From Acestrorhynchus altus (lineage: Eukaryota; Chordata; Actinopteri; Characiformes; Acestrorhynchidae), in the NCBI GenBank assembly GCA_034509495.1, contig CM067508.1, positions 20,266,003 to 20,330,002 on the forward strand: a stretch of DNA of 64,000 nt. Direction: 5' to 3'. Shown here piece after piece: positions 32,961-44,343 of this stretch. The notes beneath the pieces are model-generated. The model had not been told where the DNA came from. It saw only the letters and a program-made list of their open reading frames with translations, and searched no databases. The position numbers and the translations under genes were made by a program. How positions within the stretch are numbered: the first letter of the stretch is position 1; each line of letters begins with the position of its first letter.

Positions 32961-33589
32961 CTCGGGCCTGCTGAAGAACATTCAGACCAAGCCTGCAAGG
33001 CTGGCCTGGTCTTCAGCATGAGAAGCTTTAGGGACCATCAAGGGATGCTGTTAAGGAGACTTTTAAGTGTGTCTTTTGCAGAGTGGAGAAATTATTATAC
33101 TGTAAATATTTATTCTGAATTTACTCTCCAGTCATTGGAGTTGGAACTTACTCTTGGGTCATCATCTTCACACAATGGGCTCTTGGCACATACAACTATT
33201 TTATTTTATTTCCATTTATTTAAAATGTTTTTAAATGTTGCTCAGAAATGTTATAAAGTACAAAGTAAGAGTAACTTGCAATGTATGGTGTAAGTATAGC
33301 TTAATATCCTTTAATTCAACTGTAAAGTCCTTTATTTACTCTGTACATATTTTTTATGCCTTACTTCAAAGGTACTTACTCTGTACTCAGTAAGTTGGGC
33401 TATAATCTAAAGTCTTCATTTATATTATTTTTTTTAATATTTATTATTACATTTATTGTCATTATTTTTAACTGGTTATTTTACTTTAATTATTTAAATG
33501 GCATTTAAATTAGTTACATGTATTATTTTAAGTGGAGCTAGAGACACTTCTACACACATCACCCCAAAGTGAGAAAAGATTGTTTTAAA
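32961..33589. other. AT-rich unique sequence
   Basis: Very AT-rich from 33,300 to 33,590; nothing recognised. Confidence 0.45.
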
Positions 33590-34440
33590 TCTTTGCAAAT
33601 TTATATAAGAAAAATCAAAAATATGTACATATGTATTCACATCCTTTGCTCAATATTTTGCTGAAGCACCTTTAGCAGCAATTACAGTCTTTTTGAGAGT
33701 GATGCTACAAGCTTGGTACACCTGCTTTTGGGACGTTTCTCCCATTCTTCTTTGCAGAACCTCTCAAGCTCCATCAATTGGATGGGGACCATCGGTGCAC
33801 AGCCGTTTTTTCAAATCAGATTCAAGGACATTCAGGAGTTGTCCCAAAGCCACTCCTTTGTTTTCTTGGCTGTGTTCCAGTCTGAGGTCCAGAGCGGGTT
33901 ATCATCAAGGATGTCTCTGTACATCACTGCAGTCATCTTTCCATCGACTAGTCTCCCAGTTCCTGCTGCAGAAAGAAATCCCCATAGCATGATGGCAGTG
34001 CCGGGTTTCCTTCAGACATGATGCTTGACATTCAGTCCAAGTTCAATCTCATGTTCTGAGAGTCCTTTAAGTATCTTTTGGCAAACTCCAAACGGGATGT
34101 CATGGGCTTTTTAAAGAGGAGGGGCTTCTGTCAGGCCACTCTACCATCCATTCCTTCTGGAAGGTTCTCCTCTCTCTACAAAGCAAGGTTGGAGCTCTGT
34201 CAGTCACCTCCCTGACCGAGGCCCTTAAAACTCAGTTTTTTCCAGGTGGCAAATTTGTCTGTACCCTTCCCCATATTTGTGTCTCAATAAAATCCTGTCA
34301 CAAAGGTCTATAGACAATTCCTTAGACATCAACCTGTAGAAACAAAATGCACCTTAGCTCAATTTTGAGTGTCATGGCAAAGGCTGTGAATACTGATTTA
34401 CTAAATTTACTAAAGGTTTTGAATGAAAACTATAAATAAT
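33590..34440 (-). pseudogene. Tc1-like transposon c, internally deleted, with inverted ends
   Basis: Inverted ends are visible: gtattcacatcctttgc at 33,633-33,649 and gcaaaggctgtgaatac at 34,377-34,393, with tttgcaaattta further out on the left. On the plus strand the interior reads as the complement of a Tc1-like transposase gene (for example ttctttgcagaacctctcaagc and ccagtctgaggtcc). The copy is about 850 bp, against roughly 1.6 kb expected for the complete element, and several segments are missing (for instance between the ggacattcaggagttgtcc and ccagtctgagg blocks). No usable frame. Confidence 0.85.
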
Positions 34441-34485
34441 AATAATAAGAAGAAGAATAAGAATAAGAATAAGAATAATAATAGA
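34436..34485. repeat. (AAT)n / (AAGAAT)n microsatellite
   Basis: A-rich simple repeat directly adjoining the right end of the Tc1-like element. Confidence 0.9.
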
Positions 34486-36735
34486 CTCACAGGAGCTCCC
34501 AAACTCTCTGGACATGTAAAATCACTACTATTTGTTTGAATTATATATTGTATTTATTTTAAATATTAGTGTGCATTTGCACATTGTATATATATATACA
34601 ACATTGTATACATATATATAGAGCTTGCCACAAAATTCTAACCATGATGGATGTTCATGTGTTTGCAATGTCCTCTGTTTTAAAAGACAAAATGTATACA
34701 CTAAATGTCAATGTACTAACCCACTACATATTGATATGAAGTGATTAAGTAACAATTTTTGTTTTTTCACAATTTTCTAGACATGAAAAGCTCCTCCCTT
34801 TCTATTTTGCATTTTCCAAGCATGTATTATAAATCTATATTACATACTCAAAAAACACATACAATAGTATACAAAACACACAAATAGTATACAATTAAGA
34901 CACACCTTCCTGAACAGGATGTCAGGCCCAATTAAAGCTCTACTACATGTCAGGGTGCTTCTAAAAACTCTCACTTTCTTGGATTACAGACCCCAGTCTA
35001 ACCCACAGTTGTATTAAGAAACAATTAGCAGCCTGGTGGGAGGCTGATGAAGGCACAATGTTTCCCCCATCGCCCACAGCGGTGAACACTGCAGGGACCA
35101 CGCAGGAGCATGGAATTGAGAGGAACAAAACAGAGCTACACTGCTGCACTCACTCACTAATACACACCACAGTCACACAGTACAAGAGACCCCACAGGGA
35201 GACCCATCCTCCTCTATCTTTCTCTTTTGGACTAATTACAGAAATGCAGACTCTCTAGCATTGGTCTGGATCCTAAATTGAAAGAAAAAAAAACATAAAT
35301 GAGGGTTTTAATATGACTGTGATGGCAGTACAGCAACCTTTGTAAGTCTCCTGCAAGGCAAGTGAGACAGGGAGCAGAATGACAGTGTGAGAACTGTTTA
35401 TTAACTCAAATTCAAGATTCACAGTCAAAAGCCAGACCAGAGTTCAACACATAGGGATTAGCATTAGATCAAACCAGGCAACTTCAGATCTAAGGTTCAA
35501 AACAGAGTAAACCTAAGAAATATTGTTAAACAACAGACTTAATAAAGGTATGTTAGGCTGCCTTACAAACAGAACAAGGTCTCAATTCCATTTTTAGCCA
35601 TTCACCTGAAGGTAGCAAAATTACAATAATAAATGACAATAATATACAATAATATATATAATATTCACATTGGATTTTGAATAGCTGCTGACATAACATT
35701 ATTGTATCAAAGTGCAAAAGTGATGAAAAAACACAAATACCTTATTTAAAATAGAAAATAAATCATCTAAATATTAGAACAATTCAGTAAAAGAGCATTA
35801 CTCCACTTCCATCCACATGCAGCTTTATGTTACAAACATTGTTAAAAAATTTTCAGTCATAATTAATTTATACATTACACTTTTTCTCCACCCTCTCTTT
35901 ATCCCATAAAGTGAAAACAGACTGCCTCTATTACTGTGCTTTCAAGACAGATATATGATCATCTATACAATCATTTCTGATTGGATGCACCTCTTGAATA
36001 CTACAAAATAAATGGGCAGGACTAAACTGTGGTAGGCTGAGTAGGCAGAGATATGTAAATAGGTCTATTCTGTTGCGAAGAAAGGAATGGTGAAATTAAA
36101 CTGGGGTTACTATAGCTTCAAACTTCTTCATTTCAATGAAGCAATATAAATTCAGTTTTATTTTTGCTTAAAGAATTTAATGCTAAAGCACTTTTTAAAA
36201 GGGTTGAACATTTATCAGTGTGTCTCAAACCTACTTCTGGCATAGTTTAGTGGATTCCCAGCTCCAAAAACAACTTATTCAAATAATCAGATAATTAACA
36301 ACCCTTTGAGAGTGGCACCGGGACCATGGTACTTTCTAACAGATTCATTAACAGATCCTGAGTCATTTATAGTAGATACTGAATCCTCTATAATATACAC
36401 ATTTGTAGTTGATACCAATTCATTTATAGATTCTGAATTTTATTAACTACTGATTGTTTCATACGTCCTGAATCACTAATTTAGAGCATACATTGTATCA
36501 TTTATTGTAATGAAAAAAACAAATTTTAGCTATTTAAGCCAGACATTCAACAGCACCAGATCTGATGACCCCCGACATTCAGGATATACTGTGTGTAGCT
36601 TAAAGGTAGATTATAACCAGTCCTTTCTCCCAACACAGCTCATGGTTCAGTGAAAACCAAGATGGAGGAAAATTAGGGGGAGGAGAAGAACACAAAGATG
36701 CTGTGGAACAGACTGGGATGATACTGCTCATCTCC
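34486..36735. other. AT-rich stretch, no gene recognised
   Basis: About 2.2 kb of AT-rich sequence with tatatata-containing words near 34,588 and ataata runs near 35,640. No coding signal or member of the repeat families in this window. Confidence 0.45.
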
Positions 36736-36739
36736 ACTT

Positions 36740-36905
36740 GCATCCTCACGCACTGGATCTGCATGCTTTTGAAGCTGAAGGTAGTGTCTGTGTTCTTGAT
36801 GCAGCTCTGGCAGCCTTAATGACGGCCTGTTTTGCCAAGGCGAGCGGAGCTGGGGAGGTTTAATTGCTGTTTGCTGGGTTTTTAGCCTACATTAATTAAA
36901 ACTGT
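36740..36905. promoter_or_regulatory. Candidate conserved non-coding element
   Basis: A complex island with ccttaatgacggcctgttttgcc, ggtttaattgctgtttgctggg and cctacattaattaaaactg. No ORF or transposon. The motif content suggests homeodomain-type regulation; this is inference. Confidence 0.35.
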
Positions 36906-37104
36906 CTGCAGTTCAAAGCCTGCTTGCAAGCCACATTGCAGAGAGTGATTTACATGGCAAGCAAAGGAGGAGCTCTCAAGGAATCCCACTAAATAAACTG
37001 ATGGGGCATTCCTTAGTGGTTCACACACAAACACACACATATACGCTCTCAGCTTAAGAGCCGAAATGTGTGAGAAGGTGTGTGAAGGAGCAGAAGAGAA
37101 AGAT

Positions 37105-37174
37105 AGTGTAAAAGTGTGTATGTGTGTGTGTGTGTGTGTGAGATTTCCTCCCTGCAAATATAAACATCAGTTTA

Positions 37175-37205
<31 letters not shown>

Positions 37206-37241
37206 TGCATGTGTGAACACATTAGCATTTTGCAAGAAATA

Positions 37242-37314
<73 letters not shown>

Positions 37315-37322
37315 TGTGTGTC
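37105..37322. repeat. (GT)n / (AC)n / (GT)n triple block
   Basis: GT-rich at 37,107-37,141, (AC)n at 37,177-37,202 followed by gcatgcatgtgtg, and (GT)n at 37,241-37,321. The central AC run is complementary to either flank. Confidence 0.95.
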
Positions 37323-38163
37323 TTTTCTAATCAGCTGTAATTCAGCTGTAAAGATTGTGTTTACAGACATGGTTTCAGTGGCGTCTCTGGGAAAGTGTAT
37401 AAACACAGTCTAGAAGTTCTAGAACCACAGATATTAGTATTTCACTGTAAAATAGTTCCATACTGTGTAAACTGTTCTGTTGCCTTCTGAGTATACTCAT
37501 CACAGCTGTGTTCTGGGTAAAATGCCTAGGTGTTGCCAGAGGGACCACTACTACAGGAAAGTGAAAAAACTGATTTGAGATTGATAATTTCTGATCCATT
37601 AAAAAACTCAAGGGACATGATAGAGAAATTCCTATAAAAGCTACTAAAAAAGTACCTGATTCCAGGTACCAGGTAACAAATTTATCTTATAGAAAGTCAC
37701 CCATTCCACAGCAGTTATTAAGCCAAAATGAATACAGGTGTTCCTCACATCAGTCAGTACAGTACCTGAAGTGAAATTAAGGACAGTGAGTCAAAACCCT
37801 ATTATTTTTGTTTCAGTTTTAGTAACACTCAACTCCAAACTAATACTTAATTAGCATTACTGTATACTTCATACAGTAATGAAGTACTAATACTTGAATA
37901 ATTTCCATGTTTTTATGTATGTGTGCAAGTGCGAGCGTGAAAGGGTGGGGAGAGGTAAAAGACAGTTCAGAAAGCAACTCCACCCGATTGAAAAACGGAA
38001 CTTAGTGTTGTTGACCAAACAGTCCAGAGGTGAGAGAGACGAGAGCGAGAGAAAGGGCTAAATCATCTCCCTGCACTTCCTCTTTCCAAGCAAACAGTGC
38101 TTTCTTATCTGATACACAGTTGAGGTCTCTCAGGCCAGGCTGTGCAGGAACCACACCACACCA

Positions 38164-38165
<2 letters not shown>
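37323..38165. other. Unique sequence, no gene recognised
   Basis: No coding potential or repeat match is seen. Confidence 0.45.

Positions 38166-38166
<1 letters not shown>

Positions 38167-38199
<33 letters not shown>
38167..38199. repeat. (TA)n microsatellite
   Basis: Perfect run of about 33 bp. Confidence 0.96.
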
Positions 38200-38202
<3 letters not shown>

Positions 38203-38365
38203 CATGCCTGAAAATACAGTCCAACTTGAGCTAGATCAGTTTTTTAGTTTAACAAAATTTCTGAGGGTTTTATAATATATACTGTATATATGCTGTATAA
38301 GTTACAATTTACAAGTACCCACGGACAGCTGTGCCAGCAAAAAAGGTCATACATGTATTTATGTT

Positions 38366-38715
38366 GGGCTCTAAGTGGCCCAGTGGTCTAATGTGCTAGC
38401 ACTACAATCCATGGATCACAGGTTTGAATACCTGCAGCTTGCCATCAACATCCAGAGATTGAGAGAGCAAAATTGGCTATGCACACTCAGGCTGGAGAAT
38501 CACTGTCATGCTGGTTGGCACAGACTACTGTTAACCATTGTGTCAGAGCTAGGGATCCGGCAATTGGCTGCCCAGCAATAAAGCAATGGTGGCAGTTCAA
38601 AGAGAGGCAGTGGTTGACTTCATATGTATGTGTCAGGAGCATTTTATCTAATAGGATTTAAATAATTGGTACTTCCAAAAAATGGTAAGAGAAAACTTGG
38701 ATAAACTTATAAAAA
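38366..38715 (+). mobile_element. SINE-2 copy a, tRNA-derived
   Basis: The head gggctctaagtggcccagtgg gives an A-box-like word (tggcccagtgg, 38,376-38,386), and ggtttgaatacc (38,421-38,432) is a B-box-like word 35-45 bp downstream: the spacing of an RNA polymerase III promoter. The body has ggttggcacagactactgttaac, cagagctagggatccgg, aaagagaggcagtggttgact, and a 3' region with aataattggtacttccaaaa ending in an A-rich tail at 38,709. Confidence 0.75.
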
Positions 38716-38739
38716 AAAAAAAAGAAAAAGTTGAAGGGA

Positions 38740-39075
38740 GTCTGGACAGCAAAAATATCCATGCTGTCTCTGGGTGAGTAGATGGGTAGGTGCGATGCTG
38801 GCCGGCACAGGTGTCTGTTAGCCATTGTATCAGATCTGGGGACCTGGTGCTTTCGCCTGAGTGTGCTTGCTGCCCAGCAGTGATAAAATGGCATCATTGT
38901 TTAAAAAGAGGCAGTGGCTGGTGCACTGTGGCTTCACATGTATCAGAGGAGGCATGTGCTTCTCTTCACCCTCCTAGTGTTGGGAGAATCATATGTGATG
39001 GGGGGGGTCCTAACAAGGTTGGGTAATTGGCACTTCTAAATTGGAGGGGGAAATTGGGATCAAAAACATTCACAC
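38740..39075 (+). mobile_element. SINE-2 copy b, 5' decayed
   Basis: It repeats the body of copy a: gctggccggcacaggtgtctg, gttagccattgtatcagatctgg, gcccagcagtgataaa, aaaagaggcagtggctggtgc, cttcacatgtatcagagg, gggtaattggcacttctaaatt. The tRNA head is not recognisable. It lies about 25 bp after copy a's A-rich tail, in the same orientation. Confidence 0.75.
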
Positions 39076-39944
39076 TGGAAGTACAAAACCTATTACTTGT
39101 GATGACAAAACACACATTTCCTGCTTGAAGCATCACAAAGCTTACCCTAAGACTGACCATCTCTGAGAGAAAAAGCAGGAGTGTCATGCTTCAAGACTGC
39201 AGTCTGATAAATGCAGTGCGGCGAGACGGTTCTGTCTGACTTTACGCCGGCTTAGAGTTTAAAATATAATCAGCCACTGCCAAACTCCCAGTAAAACACG
39301 CTGTAGTCGGTGGACTTAAACTATAGCCTCCTGCTGCCAAATTCCCCCTGACAGAGCCTGTGCTGGAAAACCACATGCTCTGAAAGCAAACCGTAAAAAC
39401 GAGAAGAACCCTCCCTTTCTCCTGAATGGAAGTGTCTTCTCTGGAAGTGCTCCCGCTGATCATTCTTTCATCTTTACTTACACACAAGAACAGCGGAGCA
39501 TTGCATGCAGACTGAGGCAGAAAAAAAACCAAAACTGATGTGTGTTTTCAGCTTTGAATGTTGATTGGCGGAACTCCGTTACCATGGATGAGGAGACCCA
39601 ATCAATAGATGCAAAGCAAAAACTGGGAATTAAGCTTCTTGGATGCATTAAGCGACTTGACCACTTTAAAAACCACTGAACCGCCTCGGACTGGACCTGT
39701 GGCTGACTGGTGCTGCTGACACACACTCTGACAAAACCTCATGCCACAACCTTCATCATGCACACAAACACAAACATTTCCACCAAATGCACACACATGC
39801 TTCAGTGTGCAAGGAGCATAACCCCCCTGACCACCCTGTGTGAGTCTAATAGTGCTTGGTTCTGGGCCAAAGCCACTGTCTCCTGCTTAATTCCTCTAAC
39901 CTCAGGCTATGGCGCACCACAGCACACATTCTGACCAGAAAACA
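39076..39944. other. Unique sequence, no gene recognised
   Basis: No coding signal or repeat match is seen. Confidence 0.45.
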
Positions 39945-39960
39945 CACACACACACACACA

Positions 39961-40022
<62 letters not shown>
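39945..40022. repeat. (AC)n directly followed by (CT)n
   Basis: About 18 bp of (AC)n abutting a perfect (CT)n of about 60 bp. Confidence 0.96.
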
Positions 40023-40026
<4 letters not shown>

Positions 40027-40440
40027 GTGTATGCACTCTCATACTCCCTTACTTCTTCAGAAGTGCCATGGAAAAAGAAGGGCAGCATATTAGCATTCTA
40101 CCAAGAGTGACACTGCCATAAGACTCAAAGAATACCCAAGTCTCCAGAGGCATTTTAATCACCCCATACACACACATATACACACATACAGCAGCCACTA
40201 GCTTCTCAACGTCACTCACAGCTGGCTATTCTCTTGCATCTCTGTGTAGAGATGGAGTGGAAGGAGAGTTCACTTCTTCTTCTTCTTCTCTCTCTCCTCA
40301 GATATATTCCACATGTTTGCTGCCCACATATCGCTTCACCAGTTTTGTGAATTACATTACAGCTCATCACAGCCATGATGTTAGTGAACCTCAAGAATTC
40401 TATTGCTTTTATATCCCGATGAGACAGACACTACATCTGC

Positions 40441-40655
40441 AGTGAATAACATTGATTATCTGATTCCAATGGCAGCTGTCAAGAGGTGGAATCTACATAT
40501 GTGATGTAGTGATTCTTGAAGTTGTGTTGGAAACAGAGTGTAAGGAGGGTCACTTCACAGAGCCCACTTACAGATCTGCTGCTAATGTTATCCTGGTCCA
40601 GATACTACAAGATACTTTCAGAGTTGTTGTGAAGTCCATGTACGTTTTAGTAGCA
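40441..40655 (+). mobile_element. Tc1-a derivative, diverged
   Basis: gtgaataacattgattatctg (5' non-coding region), gtcaagaggtgga, then cacttacagatctgctgctaatgtta, ggtccagatactacaag and gttgttgtgaagtccatg from the C-terminal coding region. The N-terminal coding part is nearly unrecognisable. It is non-autonomous. Confidence 0.6.
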
Positions 40656-40694
40656 TGAAAGGGACCAAAAAAATAGGGATGCAAAAATGCCTCT

Positions 40695-40955
40695 GTAACA
40701 ATATAATTGGTCGGTTATGGCTGTTCAGTGTACCTTGTTTCTTCTGAATTCAAGGGTATTAAAAAGAGTTTATCCTGGATGAACCTGGATATCCTTTGGT
40801 GGAGTAACTGTCTCTACAGTTCAGGGAATTCTCTCTCCTTGATATTAGATTGCTGTGAGGATTTGATTGGATTCAGTGACAAGAACACTAATGGTTTCCG
40901 AATATTGGGTGATCACCACCTGACCCGAAATCTGAATAGAGCACCATGAATCCAG
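40695..40955 (-). mobile_element. MITE-1 fragment
   Basis: In reverse orientation: ttcttctgaattcaagggtatt, aaaaagagtttatcctgg, ggagtaactgtctctac, gattgctgtgaggatttgattg, attcagtgacaagaacac and gggtgatcaccacctgacc match the family. The element stops near its middle. It adjoins the Tc1-a copy upstream. Confidence 0.8.
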
Positions 40956-41029
40956 ACAACATATGATGGACATATAATGATTGTGTGTATGCACACATTG
41001 CTGCACATTGCTGAGATACATGAAAACCA

Positions 41030-41210
41030 TGTATGTCCATTTTTGTCCATTTTTAGTTTTGATCATGGTTTGAACCCTGTAGCTGTTCTGTACACCGTGT
41101 AACTTATATTAACTTACATTCAAAGTTCAGAGCATGTTTGTCTTCTTCTGTAAAGTTGCCATTTTGGAGATATGTGTTTTTCATTGGACAGCAATACTAT
41201 ATAAGTTTTG
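41030..41210 (+). repeat. Dispersed repeat family Y, copy 2
   Basis: gtccatttttgtccatttttag, ttgaaccctgtagctgttctgtac, acattcaaagttcagagcat and gtaaagttgccattttggag match 10,535-10,755 in order. Unclassified. Confidence 0.65.
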
Positions 41211-41415
41211 TTTTTCTACAAATAAATGGCAGCTATGTCCTGAAAATGAAGAAAAAAATGAAGTACAATAAAAAGAATGGCACGCACACAAACACACTCA
41301 CATACACACTCATACATTTGTACACAGTGTGTAAGTGATGTGCTAAATTTCCCAGACAGCATACTCCACCTCTGAACTAACAATACTTCTCAGTCACCAC
41401 TCATCCATGTGTATG

Positions 41416-41419
<4 letters not shown>

Positions 41420-41456
<37 letters not shown>
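41420..41456. repeat. (GT)n microsatellite
   Basis: Perfect run of about 36 bp. Confidence 0.96.
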
Positions 41457-41460
<4 letters not shown>

Positions 41461-41885
41461 TTGCTCTCTGAGTGGGTTATTATACAAGAGTGGGCTCGAC
41501 CACATTAAAAGGCCTCATCTCTCTCCTGCCATTCACACTCAGGCTGTTTGGTATGCCAGCAGGCAGATGCAGCTCTATTGTTTTAGAGTGCTTATGGCCT
41601 TGCTGTTTACACAGCAATCATTCAAACACAAGACTAATGACCTTCAGGAAATTTCCCTCTCTACCTCCGTCTCACTGTCTCTCTCACTCCCTCACACATA
41701 CACACTGGTCAGGGTGATGTCTGAAGCAGTAGTTTGCATGCAGATCCTCTATTTATAACCAGCTGTCATTACAGCTTCCGCTATGTCTGTCGAATGGCTC
41801 TCAATTCAGTCTCCTATACAGAGCCACACAGCACCACACAGCCAAATCACCAGCTCTCGCTAAACACAGGATACAACTAAACCTG

Positions 41886-42390
41886 CACTATATGTCTAAA
41901 CAATTGTGGGCAGCCCTTCTAATGAATGCCATTAGCTACTTTAAATTGCAGTCTTTGCTGACACAAATGTGCAAATGCACACACAGCTTGTCTAACTGCT
42001 GCAGAGAAGTACTTCCAATTGAATAGGACTCTCTGAAGCAGATAAACATGAACCTATTGACCCCATGCTTAATGCCAGGCATGGGCTACATAGACAGCAT
42101 TGCACTGTAGAGCAGTGTAAACAAGTTCTCTGGAATGACGGTGCCCTTCAATATTTTTGAGTTGAGCCAGAAAGCTGGGGATGAGTTGAGGTGGTGATAA
42201 TCCAACATCCTGGACTCCCTGACACTCTTGTCACCAAATTCAATGCAAATCCTCACAGCAATGCCCCACAATCTAGTAGAAAGCCTTCCTTAGGCAATAG
42301 AGACTTATTCCAACAAAATCAGAATAAATTATTTTTCATATCCCACCAATGAATGGCCTGGTGTCCTGATATGCTTGTCTATATGATGTA
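41886..42390 (+). mobile_element. MITE-1, full-length copy
   Basis: Starts cactatatgtctaaac and ends gtgtcctgatatgcttgtct. Contains gacacaaatgtgcaaatgc, agcagataaacatgaacctatt, ttaatgccaggcatgggct, gttctctggaatgacgg, ggtggtgataatccaacatcctg and aaatctag-like blocks in order. Non-coding. Confidence 0.87.
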
Positions 42391-42410
42391 TTTAATACAA
42401 GCATATATAC

Positions 42411-42519
42411 ACTGAAAAGCCATAAGATTAAAAACAACTGTCAGCTGAAGTGAATAACATGGATTCTCATCATTAAAACATGTGAAACAATAAATGAGCA
42501 GGTGTCCCAATACTTCTGT
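42411..42519 (+). mobile_element. Tc1-a terminal fragment followed by a second MITE-1 terminus
   Basis: gccataagattaaaaacaactg...gaagtgaataacatgg (42,419-42,465) matches the Tc1-a left end. aatgagcaggtgtcccaatac (42,491-42,511) is another MITE-1 right terminus. Fragments of two families lie end to end just after the full MITE-1 copy. Confidence 0.55.
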
Positions 42520-43674
42520 ATTGAAGTATTTGCCTGGAAAATTGCCTGGGCTGTTAATTCTCTAAATACCCTTTTTAGATTGTTAAAATTTACTGTTTTT
42601 TAAAGAGTAGAACTGTTTATCCAAGCCATGAACCACCTTTACTTTTATGAATGTTCAGTGCAGGGGATCCAGTGAAATATTAGGGCTCCAAGTCTCTAAA
42701 CAACCTATAATGACTCAAAAAGGAGGCCTATTCCAGTTCCCAGCAGTCATTTCAATGAAGCTAAAACTGGTTTATTGACCTCTCATTCCACATAAAAAGT
42801 TGCAGCAGTTTGTGTGTATGAAGTTACCCAGTGCTGAAGACTATGGACCATCTTTTTGGATAAATTGTGCACTTACTTCTGAAATATAGTTTCCATTCAA
42901 TGAACAATCTCTCTTTTCATAATGCTGTAAGAATGGACAAACATAAAGGTCTCACCACTTGGATGGGCTCTGCAGTCCTGAGATTGCCTGTTCATCAGGG
43001 TGTCCAGGAGCACTTCCCACTTCTTGTCTTCCAGCACCGTCACCTCTCACCTAACAAGCTTGCTGTCTCAATTCTATAGCTGTCATCAACAGTCTACAAA
43101 TGATGCACTTATCTTACAGTTTCAGTTAGAAAAGCTGCATGGTTTTGCTGGCTGTGGTCAGTGGGGTCTCAGACATACACACACTCCACCCCCAGCCTGT
43201 GCTTCCTGTGTGAATGTGGCCTCCTCCTCACCTTAATTGTACTTAACTGCTCTCCTTTAAAAAGAGGATGTGTAAATGGGGGACCCGTCGATTAGATTAA
43301 AGTGGACTTTCACAGGCTCCTACCAAACTAGCAGACTTTTAAAAAGTCTAGTCTACTCTGTCTGCATGCCTCTCCTCTACTGAGTTATATTTCACGTGGA
43401 TTATCTGGTAACTTAGAATACTCTTCTGTTTCTCTTTCACTTTAAAGCCACAGTATCAGCAGTAACCACAGGGCTCCGGAAGCTGCTATTCAACCACACG
43501 CTACTAAAATACACCACTCAGGTTTGATGTCATACACATAAAAAGAGGAGAGTTCAAATATATATAATAAATGTTAGGGGTGGGAAATATTTAGATGCAA
43601 ATATGATGCACAAAACATCATGTATGAGTTCCTTACCCCACAACTCATCACTAAAGCACTGGATGGAGCGCTAT
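42520..43674. other. Unique sequence, no gene recognised
   Basis: Weak open frames at 42,867-43,236 carry no recognisable protein motif. No repeat-family match. Confidence 0.45.
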
Positions 43675-43930
43675 TAATGCTGAGAACACATTGGCAAAAC
43701 ATCGGGCAGATCTGTGGGGTGTTCTCAGTATGCAGAAGTTAGCCTAACAAAAGTGATCCAAGGGAGGACAACCAGTTAACTGGTGTGCAACAGGGTCATG
43801 GGCACCCAAGACTCAATGATGCTCAAGGATGTTACACCTTCCGAATTGCAAGACTTAAAGGACATTAGTCTTGGTGCCAGATACAACAGGGCTTTTCAAG
43901 TCTTGTGGTGTGCATGCCTTGAGGGGTCTG
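43675..43930 (+). mobile_element. Tc1-a internally deleted derivative
   Basis: ctgtggggtgttctcagtatgc (HTH region), aaaagtgatccaagggagg, caacagggtcatgggcaccc, the junction actcaatgatgctcaaggatg, gcaagacttaaaggacatt, cttggtgccagatacaacag and gtgtgcatgccttgag, in that order. The catalytic core between the two coding halves is absent, as at 11.5, 15.7, 48.3 and 58.9 kb. Confidence 0.75.
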
Positions 43931-44343
43931 AGCTGAAAAGCTTGATAAACAATAATAAGTTTCCTTTATGGTTGATCTGGTTGACAAACGTGAGAATCGA
44001 CAGAACCAGTATACTTATTACAAGTTTACCAGTTTACTTATTATGTAAGCTTGGAGAGTTCAGAGTCACACTGCTACTATAAACAGAATCATTCTCACTG
44101 ATGTCCAAAACATTCACTTTTTATATGAAAAACTATTTCTGAAGGACTCAAAAAGCAATCCCCATGGTGTTTGTAATACCCTGCATTGTTTTAGAAATCC
44201 ACTGTGCATTGTCCACTCTAATAAATGCACCGGGATGTTCCCTTTCCCTCTATCTTGCAACTGTTTTGCATTGCAAAGAGCTAGCTCTGATATTATCACC
44301 AAGTCAATTATTAAACAATGATGATAGCTGCCTCCACTGATAT
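43931..44343. other. Unique sequence, no gene recognised
   Basis: No coding or repeat signal. Confidence 0.4.
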
